This document shows positions 7,745-16,877 of a stretch of 64,000 nucleotides of DNA, piece by piece (position 1 is the stretch's first letter; every line of letters starts with the position of its first letter). The notes under the pieces were generated by a model, which worked only from the letters and a program-made list of their open reading frames with translations, was not told the DNA's origin and ran no database searches. A program made the translations under genes and the position numbers. Origin of the DNA: Bacillota bacterium (GTDB lineage Bacteria; Bacillota; Clostridia; Christensenellales; SZUA-584); contig JAEYPS010000025.1 in the NCBI GenBank assembly GCA_023410475.1, positions 211,632 to 275,631 of the forward strand. The letters are read 5' to 3'.

Positions 7745-9142
7745 TTATCTGCTGAGTTCGGCTTCCATCGCAGCACGAACCGCTTCGATAACGTCTTTAA
7801 CCGTCTTGCTGCCGTTAATCGCTTCAACCAGTGCCGGCTGCAATGTTTTTACAAGTACTTCATATGTATTTGGCGTATAGTACCATGCTGTTTGCTTGGT
7901 TACGTTAGTGTCTAAAGCGACGTCTACTATAGCCGTTCTGTAAGCTTCGGCCGGTAAAACCGCGCGGAATTCGCAGTCATCCACCCACGATTTGAGCAGA
8001 GCCTCATCAGTATACCAATTCAATTTCGTAGGCATCCACCATCCGGCAAGGATAGTGCCAAAGTTGTTATCTTCGCTGTTGTACCATCTCAAGAAATCCG
8101 CGGCTTCTTGAGGGTACTTCGTTGTGGCAAATACGCCTGTCGGACCGCCTGTGGCGATAGTTGCCTTCTGCTTCATATAGGGCAGCACTGCAACGCCATA
8201 ATCAATACCGTCAAAACCCGCGCCCCTGAATCCTGTAGCCCACTGTCCTTCAGTACACATAGCTACGTTTCCTGCGCCAAGCGAACTTGCAAAACCGTTA
8301 TCCTGAGTTCCGTCATTCAACGGAGCGACGTTTTCCACCAAGTGCAGGTCGAAAACCTTCTGCATTGCCTCGACAGCCGCATCATCAAACGTTACCGATT
8401 TGCCGTCAGGCGAGAAGAAGCTGCCGCCGTTTGAAAGCGCCCAAACTTCAAGCTGCCATGTATATTGATTTACATAAGCGCCGTACTGTACTATATCGTT
8501 CTTGTTGAAACCGGCTTCGCCCGGATGTTTGCCGTTGGCGTCTATCGTGAGCTTCTTGGCGACCTCAACAAATTCATCCCATGTCCATGCTTTATCAAGT
8601 GTAGCGGGAGGATAAGGTATACCGGCATCATCGAACATCTGCTTGTTGTACCAAAGCGCGAGGACTTCGTTAGCCGCGGAATAAGCAACGGTTTTACCGT
8701 TATATTTAAACGCAAGATAGTCGAGCGGCATATTTTCCTCACCCGCATATATATCTACATCAGACAGCAGGCCATCCCTCGCCCAGCCTATAACGGTATC
8801 TTCAGCGACCATTCCGCAATCGGGCATCTCGCCTGACGTAGCCATGGTCTGAAGCTTTTCGTTATATTCGTCGCGCCCGATCTGCAACGCTTTTACATAT
8901 ACTTTGTCCTGACTGTCATTGTATACGTCCAGAGCTTTCTGTGTCGTTTCCTGTTCCGCGGGATCGCCCCATAATGAGAACGTGATAGTAATCTTCTCCT
9001 CTGGCGCGGGTGGCGCGGAGGCTGTATCAGTGCTTCCGCCGGCATCTTTTGTTGCTTCCGGCTGCTGCTGCGCGCAGGCGGCAAAGCCAAATACCATTAT
9101 GACACACATCAGGACTGCAATGAGCTTTTTAGTACCTTTCAT
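7745..9142 (-). CDS. Extracellular sugar-binding lipoprotein (CUT1 importer)
   Basis: 465-residue solute-binding protein of the extracellular-binding-protein family 1. It begins with a lipoprotein signal (KLIAVLMCVIMVFGFAAC), in which the Cys is the lipid anchor, then a Pro/Ala/Thr-rich linker. The mature part has ITFSLWGDPAEQETTQKALD and the typical PYPPATLDKAWTWDEFVEVAKKL stretch. AAGGAAG lies eight bases before the ATG. The gene sits between GH127 and the MalF/MalG pair in one minus-strand operon. The ligand is inferred to be an arabinose-containing oligosaccharide from the neighbouring hydrolases. Confidence 0.94.
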   Translation of the reverse strand: MKGTKKLIAVLMCVIMVFGFAACAQQQPEATKDAGGSTDTASAPPAPEEKITITFSLWGDPAEQETTQKALDVYNDSQDKVYVKALQIGRDEYNEKLQTMATSGEMPDCGMVAEDTVIGWARDGLLSDVDIYAGEENMPLDYLAFKYNGKTVAYSAANEVLALWYNKQMFDDAGIPYPPATLDKAWTWDEFVEVAKKLTIDANGKHPGEAGFNKNDIVQYGAYVNQYTWQLEVWALSNGGSFFSPDGKSVTFDDAAVEAMQKVFDLHLVENVAPLNDGTQDNGFASSLGAGNVAMCTEGQWATGFRGAGFDGIDYGVAVLPYMKQKATIATGGPTGVFATTKYPQEAADFLRWYNSEDNNFGTILAGWWMPTKLNWYTDEALLKSWVDDCEFRAVLPAEAYRTAIVDVALDTNVTKQTAWYYTPNTYEVLVKTLQPALVEAINGSKTVKDVIEAVRAAMEAELSR

Positions 9143-9207
9143 TTTTTACACTTCCTTTTACATGTATTTTTATTATACAACATTCACAAGTTGTATAAAC
9201 AGAAAAC

Positions 9208-11235
9208 TTAATCGCCGTTTATAAGCACTTTTTGCCAGACGAGCATTTCACCCGGCTTTCGGTTGCCCCATATGCAGTACGGAACTGCCGTCAATTTCAC
9301 GTCCCCTGTTTCAAACCGCGCTTCTTTATATAACTGCCCGTCCCAGCCATCTCTCAGAAGGCGTTTCCCCTCGTATGTGAGAGCGCGCAGCCCTCCGGGA
9401 AGCTCTATGCCGTCGTAATCCTGGGCAGCCGCATCAGGCCTTACGAATATGGAGGCGAGATTGTCGCCGTTATCCGTTTCCTCGAGGCAGTAAACGCACG
9501 GCCCTTTTACCAGCGCCGCCTTGCCTGCGTTCTGTCTGACGTAAGGGTCTGCCGCAATCCATTTCGGTTTTACATGAAAGTCTGCGGTAACAACATGACC
9601 GCCCGAAAAGTCCTCGCTGATTATCGCATACCCCTTTTCAATACGAGGGGAAATCGGCGTTTCGTCTAACCAGAACGAGGGTGAATCGGCGTAATCGGGA
9701 ATACGTATAGCAAGAGATGATTTCGAGTTGCCGCTTGAGTTTACCGTTAAGGATATCCTGCCGTCGCTTAAGATTCCGGAATCCATAACCAGCGTCGATT
9801 GCATGCCGTTCACCGTCGTTTTCAGGGAGGAGGATATGAAAAGGTTAATATATACTGTGTCGTCACGCAGCGCAAATATGTAATGCCCCAAAGACGCCAG
9901 CGTGCGCGCCACATTGGGCGGGCAGCAAGCGACAGAGAACCAGCGCTGGCGCTCAGGCTTTACGTGTTTCATCGAAGTGGCGGTCAAACAGTTATCCGGC
10001 CAAACTTCCAGCGGATTCACATAAAAATACCGGTCGCCGCTCAGGCTGATGCCCGCCAGCACCGTGTTGCAGAGCGCACGCTCCACGATGTCAAAATAAG
10101 ACGCGTCCTTTTCTATCAGGCCCATTCTGCGCCCGAATAACGCAAGGCCGATGGAAGCGCAGGTTTCACAATACGCGGAATCGTTAGGAAGATCGTAATC
10201 CGTAGTAAAACGTTCAAAAAAACCGGATGACCCGATGCCGCCCGTAATGTACATGCGGCGCTGTGTGATATTGTTCCACAGTGTCTGGCAGGTCTCGAGC
10301 AACGACTCATCTTCGTCCTCACTGGCGATATCCGCCATGGCGCAGTACATGTAAGTTGCCCGCACTGCATGGCCTTCCGCTGTTCGCTGCTGCCGCGGCG
10401 GCATATGTGCCTGCGCGTATTTCAGCTCGTATTCCCGGAACTCAGGGAATATCACTTGCCCGTCCCGGTCTTCAATCTCCTGCCGTAAATAGTTCGGTTC
10501 CTGACCTCGCTCGTCAATGAAGTACCGCGCGCAGTCAAGATAACGGCGTTGTTTGGTACAGCGGTAAAGTTTAACGAGTGCCAGTTCGATCTCCTGATGG
10601 CCCGGATAACCTCTGCGCTGACCCTCTCCCGCCCCGAATTCGCGGCAAATCAGATCTGCAAATCGACATGCAGTGTTTAAAAGGCTGTCTTTTCCCGTGG
10701 CTTCGTAATAAGCCACGCCCGCCTCTATCAGATAGCCGGCGCAATAAAGCTCATGTCCTTCCACCAGGTTGCTCCAGCGTCCCTTTGGTTCCGCGACGGT
10801 AAAGTAGGTGTTCAGATATCCGTCCGGCTGCTGCGCGCGCCCGATAAGAGATATAACTTCATCAGCTATGTCCTCGAAATCCTTGCATTTTCCGTTATGT
10901 AAACAGTAGGCTACGGTCTCCAGCCACTTGTAAACATCCGTATCGACAAATATTACTCCCTTGTGTTCCCCTATAAGCTCACCCGCAGCTATACGGAAAT
11001 TCTTAATACAATATGATTCCATGGCCTGCTCTGCGTCGTCCTGCATTAAGTTTTCAGCCTGCGAGTCAAGTATGTTCCAGTTATTAAAAGCAGGATCTGC
11101 GCCGGGAACTCTATCGTTAAGTATCTTCCACTGGTACGGGACGATAACGTCCGCAACCATATCCGTATAATGGCTCCATAATTTATCGTTTATCTGTACT
11201 TGTTCGAGACCCGGCAACCGTAAGGATGAAATCAT
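9208..11235 (-). CDS. GH127 beta-L-arabinofuranosidase
   Basis: 675-residue glycoside hydrolase of family 127 (formerly DUF1680), a retaining enzyme that uses a zinc-bound cysteine as nucleophile. The expected metal site is present: Glu357 and Cys359 in YCETCASIGL, and Cys437-Cys438 in VACCPPNVARTL. These match Glu338, Cys340, Cys417 and Cys418 of the characterised Bifidobacterium HypBA1 with nearly constant offset. There is no signal peptide, so it acts on imported substrate. GGAG lies seven bases before the ATG. It is the first gene of the arabinoside import operon, divergent from a LacI gene. Expected substrates are beta-arabinofuranosides from plant hydroxyproline-rich glycoproteins or arabinan side chains. 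Confidence 0.93.
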   Translation of the reverse strand: MISSLRLPGLEQVQINDKLWSHYTDMVADVIVPYQWKILNDRVPGADPAFNNWNILDSQAENLMQDDAEQAMESYCIKNFRIAAGELIGEHKGVIFVDTDVYKWLETVAYCLHNGKCKDFEDIADEVISLIGRAQQPDGYLNTYFTVAEPKGRWSNLVEGHELYCAGYLIEAGVAYYEATGKDSLLNTACRFADLICREFGAGEGQRRGYPGHQEIELALVKLYRCTKQRRYLDCARYFIDERGQEPNYLRQEIEDRDGQVIFPEFREYELKYAQAHMPPRQQRTAEGHAVRATYMYCAMADIASEDEDESLLETCQTLWNNITQRRMYITGGIGSSGFFERFTTDYDLPNDSAYCETCASIGLALFGRRMGLIEKDASYFDIVERALCNTVLAGISLSGDRYFYVNPLEVWPDNCLTATSMKHVKPERQRWFSVACCPPNVARTLASLGHYIFALRDDTVYINLFISSSLKTTVNGMQSTLVMDSGILSDGRISLTVNSSGNSKSSLAIRIPDYADSPSFWLDETPISPRIEKGYAIISEDFSGGHVVTADFHVKPKWIAADPYVRQNAGKAALVKGPCVYCLEETDNGDNLASIFVRPDAAAQDYDGIELPGGLRALTYEGKRLLRDGWDGQLYKEARFETGDVKLTAVPYCIWGNRKPGEMLVWQKVLINGD

Positions 11236-11275
11236 ACAAATGCTCCGTTCATGATATTTTGTGAATGTATTATGG

Positions 11276-11285
11276 TAAACGTTTA
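11276..11285. promoter_or_regulatory. Arabino-LacI operator (TAAACGTTTA)
   Basis: Perfect 10-base palindrome in the context GGTAAACGTTTAAC, about 13 bases downstream of the GH127 promoter -10 box. Related sites lie at 11418-11427 (TATACGTTTA) and 11518-11527 (TAAACGTTTA). Confidence 0.65.
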
Positions 11286-11297
11286 ACTTGTGTACAC

Positions 11298-11326
11298 ACT
11301 ATAATACAAAACAACAGGTTTGTAAA
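11298..11326 (-). promoter_or_regulatory. Promoter of the GH127-ABC operon
   Basis: On the minus strand TTTACA (11321-11326) and TATAGT (11298-11303) are separated by 17 bases. The operator lies just downstream, as expected for repression. Confidence 0.6.
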
Positions 11327-11417
11327 GAGTAATTTGAAAATATTTTTGTGTAACTCGCCCTTGTATTTATTGTTTTTCGATAATTTTGCGCGAAATTGCT
11401 CAATTATTGTATCTTGT

Positions 11418-11427
11418 TATACGTTTA
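11418..11427. promoter_or_regulatory. Arabino-LacI operator (TATACGTTTA)
   Basis: Middle operator of the 334-base divergent region, in the context GTTATACGTTTACC. Its position between the two promoters fits looping between outer sites (inference). Confidence 0.5.
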
Positions 11428-11509
11428 CCTATTTTTGATATTTGTTAATCGTATATACAATAATTCGCATGCCAACAATAGTTATACGTCATTTTTTCAG
11501 TTTATTATG

Positions 11510-11538
11510 TTGAATGTTAAACGTTTATGTGATATGTT
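11510..11538 (+). promoter_or_regulatory. Promoter and embedded operator of the lacI-GH51 unit
   Basis: TTGAAT (11510-11515) and an extended -10 TGATATGTT (TATGTT 11533-11538) are 17 bases apart. The palindrome TAAACGTTTA (11518-11527) fills the spacer, so the repressor would compete directly with RNA polymerase. Confidence 0.6.
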
Positions 11539-11569
11539 AATATAAGTTCTATATTAACGAGGATATGTT

Positions 11570-12628
11570 ATGGCTACTATACGTGAAATATCAAAAAGGG
11601 CTAACGTCTCTATAGCTACTGTTTCGAAGGTGTTAAACGGCAAGGGCGGGGTCAGCCGGGCGACGATAGACAACGTAATGTCGATCGCGCATGACCTTAA
11701 TTACCGCCCCAACCTTACCGCCCGCAGCCTGAAAAAAGGGCAGAGCCGTACGCTCGGAGTAATCACCGAAGATCTGACCGTTTTCAACACTCCCGAAATA
11801 GTCGACGGTATAGACGCATACTGTGAGCTTCAGGACTATCATTATATACTGGGTAATCTGCGTTTTAACAAGCGCTACGGACATCGCCCGCAAAATACCG
11901 ATGAGTGCACCAGGCTCGTACATTCGCTTGTAGACACCATGCTTTCAAAGCAGGTGGACGGTATCATATACATCGGCTGCCACAGCCACGCGGTCGTGCC
12001 TGTTCAAAACGACAGCATACCGTTTGTGTACGCTTACTGCTACAGCACCGACCCGGACATACCGTCCGTGCTTTATGACGATCAGAAAGCGGCGTTCGAG
12101 GCTACGCAGCTGTTGATATCCCGAGGACACCGCGATATAGGTATGATCGCCGGTCAGGCAGACAGTATACATACTTCCAACCGTATACTTGGATATCAGG
12201 AAGCGCTTTATTCCAGCAATATACCTTACAACCCCCGGCTGACGCTTTACGGCAACTGGGAAAGGGAGCAAGGGTATGCGCTTGGAGAAGACCTTATTCG
12301 TTCGGGAGCCACGGCGATATTTGCTCACAACGACCTCATGGCGACAGGCGTATTAGAATACTGCAACGAACACGGCATAGAGATCGGTAAAGATATCGCG
12401 CTTATCGGCTTCGACAACCGTGAAGTCGGAACAGTTTGCCGCCCTACGCTGAGTACGGTCGCGCTTCCTCTCTTCGAGATGGGCCAGACCGCTACACACC
12501 TGCTTCTCGACATGCTTGCGGGGCGCCATATACAGTGCGGGCAAAAGCTTATGCTTGCCTGCTCCATTATCGAGCGCGACTCGACAGGCGCTGCGAAACG
12601 TTCCGAGGAGAAACACGATGATGCTTAG
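11570..12628 (+). CDS. LacI-family regulator of the arabinoside locus
   Basis: 352-residue LacI/GalR repressor with helix-turn-helix TIREISKRANVSIATVSKVL, hinge NYRPNLTARSLKKG and a sugar-sensing core ending DNREVGTVCRPTLSTVALP. It is divergent from the GH127-ABC operon and overlaps the GH51 gene downstream by 11 bases. The T-A-W-A-C-G-T-T-T-A operators in the intergenic region and before the FGGY kinase at 3838 define its probable regulon. The inducer is likely arabinose or a small arabinoside (inference). Confidence 0.93.
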   Translation: MATIREISKRANVSIATVSKVLNGKGGVSRATIDNVMSIAHDLNYRPNLTARSLKKGQSRTLGVITEDLTVFNTPEIVDGIDAYCELQDYHYILGNLRFNKRYGHRPQNTDECTRLVHSLVDTMLSKQVDGIIYIGCHSHAVVPVQNDSIPFVYAYCYSTDPDIPSVLYDDQKAAFEATQLLISRGHRDIGMIAGQADSIHTSNRILGYQEALYSSNIPYNPRLTLYGNWEREQGYALGEDLIRSGATAIFAHNDLMATGVLEYCNEHGIEIGKDIALIGFDNREVGTVCRPTLSTVALPLFEMGQTATHLLLDMLAGRHIQCGQKLMLACSIIERDSTGAAKRSEEKHDDA

Positions 12629-14129
12629 AGCAAAGATAAAAATAAGCAGTGATTCTATAATATCGGCAATTGATGAGCGCCTTTACGGATCGTTTATCGA
12701 GCATATGGGCCGGGCTGTCTACACAGGCATATATGAGCCGGGACATCCGGCGGCAAACACCGATGGTTTTCGTCAGGACGTCATCGACCTTATCGGGCCT
12801 CTTAACGTTCCTGTCATACGCTACCCCGGCGGGAACTTCGTTTCGGGATACCGCTGGGAGGACGGCATAGGGCCGAAGGAATCCCGGCCCGTGAGGCCCG
12901 AGCTCGCATGGTTTGCGCTTGAGCCTAATGAAGTAGGTACAAACGAGTTTATGAGCTTTATAAAACAGATAGACGCGCGTCCGATGCTGGCGGTAAACCT
13001 TGGCACTCGCGGAGCTCAGGACGCGGCTAATCTGCTCGAGTACTGTAACTTTCCCGGAGGCACGCACTACAGCGACCTTCGAATATCGAACGGCTATCAC
13101 GCGCCCCATGGCGTAAAGCTGTGGTGCCTCGGCAACGAGATGGACGGTCCGTGGCAGATATGCGCGAAAACGGCAGAGGAATACGGACGTCTTGCCTGCG
13201 AGACGGCAAAGATGATGAAATGGCTCGACCCCGAAATTGAGCTTGTGGTCTGCGGCAGCTCGTTCCGCGAGATGCCGACGTTCGGCGATTGGGAGCGTAC
13301 AGTGCTCCGGCATACGTATGAGCATGTGGATTACCTGTCGCTGCATACGTATTATATGAACATGGAAGGCGACATTCCCTCGTTCCTCGCAAGTAATTTA
13401 AAAATGGATCGTTTTATAAAAGAAGTGACATCAATATGCGATGAAATAAAGGCTGAAAAAAAATCTGATAAAGACATCAAACTATCTTTCGACGAATGGA
13501 ACGTATGGTATCACTTCAGGAAGGATTGCAAAGATCCCCAAAAATGGATACAGGCGCGCCCAATCGAGGAGGAAATATACGACTTTGCGGACGCACTTCT
13601 CGTAGGCAGTATGCTGACGACGCTGATAAACAACGCCGACACCGTAAAAATTGCGTGCCTCGCGCAGCTTGTCAATACGATAGCGCCCATTATGACAGAG
13701 CCAAACGGGCGCTCTTGGGTGCAGACAACGTATTACCCCTTTATGTATACGTCGCGAAACGGGCGCGGCACAGCGCTGAAGGCCGAGCTGGATGCGCCCG
13801 CCTATGACTGCAGCGCGGGATCACAAATACCGTACGTTGATTGCGCCGCGGTGCTGAGCGACAACGCAAGTGAGCTTACGCTGTTCGTTGTCAATAAGCA
13901 TCCCCGGCAGGATATTGAATTGCGCGCAGACCTGTCAGATCTTTTGCCCGAAGGTATGATAGAATGGGTTGCTCTCAGCGGACATGACATGGAGACAGTG
14001 AACACCGCGGGACACTCCCCCGTAAAGCCGGTATGCCCGGGAAATGCTGAAATAGGCCCGCAGGGCGTTTCGTTATCGCTTCCGAAGGCTTCATGGAACA
14101 TGCTCAGGCTGAGCGTAAAATCAAAGTAA
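12618..14129 (+). CDS. abfA: GH51 alpha-L-arabinofuranosidase
   Basis: 503-residue intracellular family-51 enzyme that removes terminal alpha-L-arabinofuranose from arabinan and arabinoxylan oligosaccharides. The acid/base is Glu174 in CLGNEMDGPWQI and the nucleophile is Glu293 in LSFDEWNVWYH. These positions nearly coincide with Glu175 and Glu294 of Geobacillus AbfA. The N-terminal barrel motif YGSFIEHMGRAVYTGIYEPG and RYPGGNFVSGY are also typical. I start it at the ATG at 12618 (a second ATG follows at once), with GAGGAG upstream inside the LacI gene; the 11-base overlap implies coupled translation. Upstream extension to 12516 only re-reads the LacI gene. No signal peptide is seen. Confidence 0.96.
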   Translation: MMLRAKIKISSDSIISAIDERLYGSFIEHMGRAVYTGIYEPGHPAANTDGFRQDVIDLIGPLNVPVIRYPGGNFVSGYRWEDGIGPKESRPVRPELAWFALEPNEVGTNEFMSFIKQIDARPMLAVNLGTRGAQDAANLLEYCNFPGGTHYSDLRISNGYHAPHGVKLWCLGNEMDGPWQICAKTAEEYGRLACETAKMMKWLDPEIELVVCGSSFREMPTFGDWERTVLRHTYEHVDYLSLHTYYMNMEGDIPSFLASNLKMDRFIKEVTSICDEIKAEKKSDKDIKLSFDEWNVWYHFRKDCKDPQKWIQARPIEEEIYDFADALLVGSMLTTLINNADTVKIACLAQLVNTIAPIMTEPNGRSWVQTTYYPFMYTSRNGRGTALKAELDAPAYDCSAGSQIPYVDCAAVLSDNASELTLFVVNKHPRQDIELRADLSDLLPEGMIEWVALSGHDMETVNTAGHSPVKPVCPGNAEIGPQGVSLSLPKASWNMLRLSVKSK

Positions 14130-14189
14130 TACGCTGTCAGACGTTTTGTGGTCTGTACGGTTGCGGATATACTTATATTATCTCCAAGA

Positions 14190-14219
14190 AAATAGCGGCT
14201 GTTTTCATAGCCGCTATTT
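14190..14219. terminator. Bidirectional terminator
   Basis: AAATAGCGGCT (14190-14200) pairs perfectly with AGCCGCTATTT (14209-14219) around an 8-base loop. T or A tracts on both sides let it serve the converging GH51 and oxidoreductase genes. Confidence 0.8.
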
Positions 14220-14252
14220 CCTTATAGCTACTTACTGCTCGATTAGCCTTTA

Positions 14253-15488
14253 TCAAGTATGCTTTTCTTTAAGAGTGCCTTCCGCTCTTCTTATTTCCTG
14301 CAGCGCCTTCGTGTAAGGCTTGTTGTATACGGCGCAGCCTACGTTTTTCTGACGGATGAGGAACTCTATGCAGTTGTCGCAGGCAGTACACCAGTTGATC
14401 TCATCCTCCCTGCCTTCAAGGTATTTTACAGGCAGCATAGGGTCGGCGAGAGACTGTCTGCCTATCGCTATCATATCGGTAACGCCGTCCTCAATGTTTT
14501 TGTTGCCCCAGTAGAACATGGTGTTTTGCTCTTTATCCCTTGCCATCAGCTTGTTATTGCCTTTGTTGAATACCGAATAAGCCGAGCCTATTACAACGGC
14601 TTTTTGGGCGACGCCCTTGACGGCCTTCTGGAACGTATGGTGCAGATATACCTGATCCGGAATCATTTTGTCGGGCTGCGAAAGCGCGAGCGTGATAGAG
14701 GGACTGCCCGCGGACTGTATGATGAAGCTCGCGCCTCTTTCTTCAAGGCCTTTTACAAGATCCAAAGGCTCCGTCAGGTCTATTATAGCCGTATCGGGGC
14801 CAGCTGACCCTTGTCCGCCAGGGAAGCCTTCCCACATCGATACCTTTGAGCCTATTTAAAAATCGGAGTCGTTTACCGCCTTTGTCACCTTTTCAATAAG
14901 ATCAAACGCAAACCGCCTGCGTTTTTCCCATGAGCCTCCGTATTTCCAGTTACGGTCATTGTAAGGCCGAAGTATCTGTGAACCGAGATAGCCGTGGCAA
15001 AGCTTTAAGTCCACGCCGTCCGCGCCCGCGTCATGCGCTATCTTTGCGCTCAGGGCAAAATCATCGATGATGTTGTCAACATCTGCTTCCGAAAGTATGT
15101 CCCCGCCAAATCCCGGCAGCGGCTTGACGCAAACGCGGCGTGAAAAGCCGGGATGGCTGAGCTCGCCGGCGTGTGTCAGCTGAAAGATGTTAAGCGTCTT
15201 ATTGTTGATGCCCTTTAAATGATCCATAAACTTTTTGAGAGGCTTTTCGTTGCGAGGCATTATGGACAATTGAAATTCTCTTGCCCTGCTCTCATACCCT
15301 ACCGTAATGGCTTCCAATACGACGACCCCCGCGCCGCCCTTATAAAGATTCTCATATCTTTCATACGTGGCGGCGGTTGGGTTGCCCTCGAGATCCGAGT
15401 CGCAGCATTCCATAGCGTTGATAACAAACCGGTTTGCCGCGGTTTTACTGCCGATTTTGATCTGCCTGCTCAGCGCGTCTTTTTTCAT
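14253..15488 (-). pseudogene. NADH:flavin oxidoreductase (old yellow enzyme family) interrupted by an in-frame TAA
   Basis: A 412-codon frame, preceded by GGAGGG, encodes an OYE-family FMN enzyme. A single TAA at 14856-14858 splits it after ...VNDSDF. The frame continues unchanged with IGSKVSMWEGFPGGQGSAGP, so no frameshift is involved. N-terminal marks are the FMN barrel start NRFVINAMECCDSDLEGNPT and the KLCHGYLGSQILRPYNDR active-site loop. The C-terminal half ends with WCTACDNCIEF and a further Cys 12 residues on, resembling the iron-sulfur motif of the 2,4-dienoyl-CoA reductase branch. The downstream half could restart at ATG 14837, which has AAAGG just upstream. It may be a recent pseudogene, two separately made halves, or a sequencing error. 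It is divergent from a PAS-LuxR gene. Confidence 0.8.
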
Positions 15489-15637
15489 TTCAACCCTCCA
15501 TAAATATTATTTAGAAGAATACAGTTAAAAGTATATTTGGTATTTTGCAAGGCAGCAATCCCAGAGTAACCGAGATTTATACCGGCTTTTTACTGGTATT
15601 TATGGTATTGTGTCGATGTCAATTTGCCCCATTCTAC

Positions 15638-15667
15638 TTGACAGCGAGTCTTTTTGGATGCTATGTT
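15638..15667 (+). promoter_or_regulatory. Promoter of the PAS-LuxR regulator
   Basis: A perfect TTGACA (15638-15643) lies 18 bases before TATGTT (15662-15667), about 95 bases upstream of the regulator ATG. Confidence 0.55.
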
Positions 15668-15761
15668 CAAAGAAATAGTATATTGTTTAACCCCAAAGCC
15701 AAGCGATCAGTTACTGCGGTTCTCTTGATAATGCTTTTTTAATTATAAGAGGAGAAGGAAG

Positions 15762-16673
15762 ATGAGCGATCAGGCTGTAAAGATCTATAAAGAACACAAC
15801 AAGACGATATTCAATCCGAATAAAAGCTTTAACAAGAACGACATAGAGCTCGACTTTTCAGACAAAAGCACGATTTATAATTCCATAGAAGACGCTATCA
15901 GCATACTTGACGTGAATCTTAATATTCTGAGCGTTAATTTTACCATGCGCACATGGTATCCCGGCAGAAAGAGCTTTATCGGGAAAAAGTGCTTTTACGT
16001 TTATCACAACCGCAAAGAGCCGTGTGAAAACTGTCCCGTGATAAGAACATTAAACACCGGGGTCGCCTGCCTCGATATCATACCGTACCACATAAAGTCT
16101 ACCGGCTCGCGCGGCTGGCATGAGCTGCAGTCATATCCCATCCTAGAGGACGGCAGAGTAGTCGGCGTCGCAGAATACGTCAAGGATATCACCAAAGAAG
16201 TAAACCTTTATTCCAAAATCAGCGATTTTGAAAGCAGCCTTGAGGACTTCAAGGAACAAAACCGTCTGCTTCGCATGTATCTCGAGCAGGTGCAGGAAGA
16301 AAAGGATCATATCTCAGCCAATATATCCGACAATATAAAAAAGTATATAAAGCCGCTGGTAAAACAGCTTAAAAACACCTGCAACGAAAGGCCTCTCGAA
16401 TACGACCTTGTATCGCTGCTCGAAACGTTATTCAGCAATATCGTCACGCCGTACATCGAAGGGTCTTCGGCGCTTGAGGGCTTCACATCAAGGGAAATAC
16501 AGATAATGTCCATGATAAAAAACGGCAGAACCTCAAAAGAGATAGCCGATGCTATGAGCGTAAACACAAAAACGGTGGATTTCCACCGGGCGAATATCCG
16601 CAAAAAGCTTGGACTAGAACGCACAGATAATCTGCGCTCATACCTGATACGCTCCAGAATCGCGTTTGACTGA
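15762..16673 (+). CDS. PAS-domain LuxR-family transcriptional regulator
   Basis: 303-residue cytoplasmic regulator. Residues ~40-150 form a PAS domain containing KCFYVYHNRKEPCENCPVIR. This cysteine-rich loop recurs in PAS proteins and could bind a cofactor or sense redox state. Residues ~150-210 are a likely coiled coil (SKISDFESSLEDFKEQNRLL). The C-terminal ~60 residues are a LuxR/GerE helix-turn-helix (FTSREIQIMSMIKNGRTSKE, then VNTKTVDFHRANIRKKLGL). GGAGAAGGAAG precedes the ATG. It is divergent from the interrupted flavin oxidoreductase, which it may have controlled. The signal it senses is unknown. Confidence 0.9.
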   Translation: MSDQAVKIYKEHNKTIFNPNKSFNKNDIELDFSDKSTIYNSIEDAISILDVNLNILSVNFTMRTWYPGRKSFIGKKCFYVYHNRKEPCENCPVIRTLNTGVACLDIIPYHIKSTGSRGWHELQSYPILEDGRVVGVAEYVKDITKEVNLYSKISDFESSLEDFKEQNRLLRMYLEQVQEEKDHISANISDNIKKYIKPLVKQLKNTCNERPLEYDLVSLLETLFSNIVTPYIEGSSALEGFTSREIQIMSMIKNGRTSKEIADAMSVNTKTVDFHRANIRKKLGLERTDNLRSYLIRSRIAFD

Positions 16674-16877
16674 CGGGCGTCGTATTTAACGACGTGAAAA
16701 ATGAGTGTTCTTTACGTTTGCCGCGCAGCATGCCAAAGGAGGAAAACAGCATACCGCGCGGCTAAACCTTTATAAGACCCCGGTTACATTATTGCTAGCA
16801 GCATATATATTAGTTAACTATTCCTCAATGCGCATTAGTGTATAAATGCAGTATGTTGTGTTTTTACTTTACCGGGT

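Noticed and set aside
14253..15488. Recoded stop (selenocysteine or pyrrolysine) in the flavin oxidoreductase
   Set aside because: The internal codon is TAA, which neither system uses, and no downstream structure suggests recoding.
16678..16694. Terminator after the PAS-LuxR gene
   Set aside because: CGTCGT/ACGACG forms only a six-pair stem and no T tract follows.
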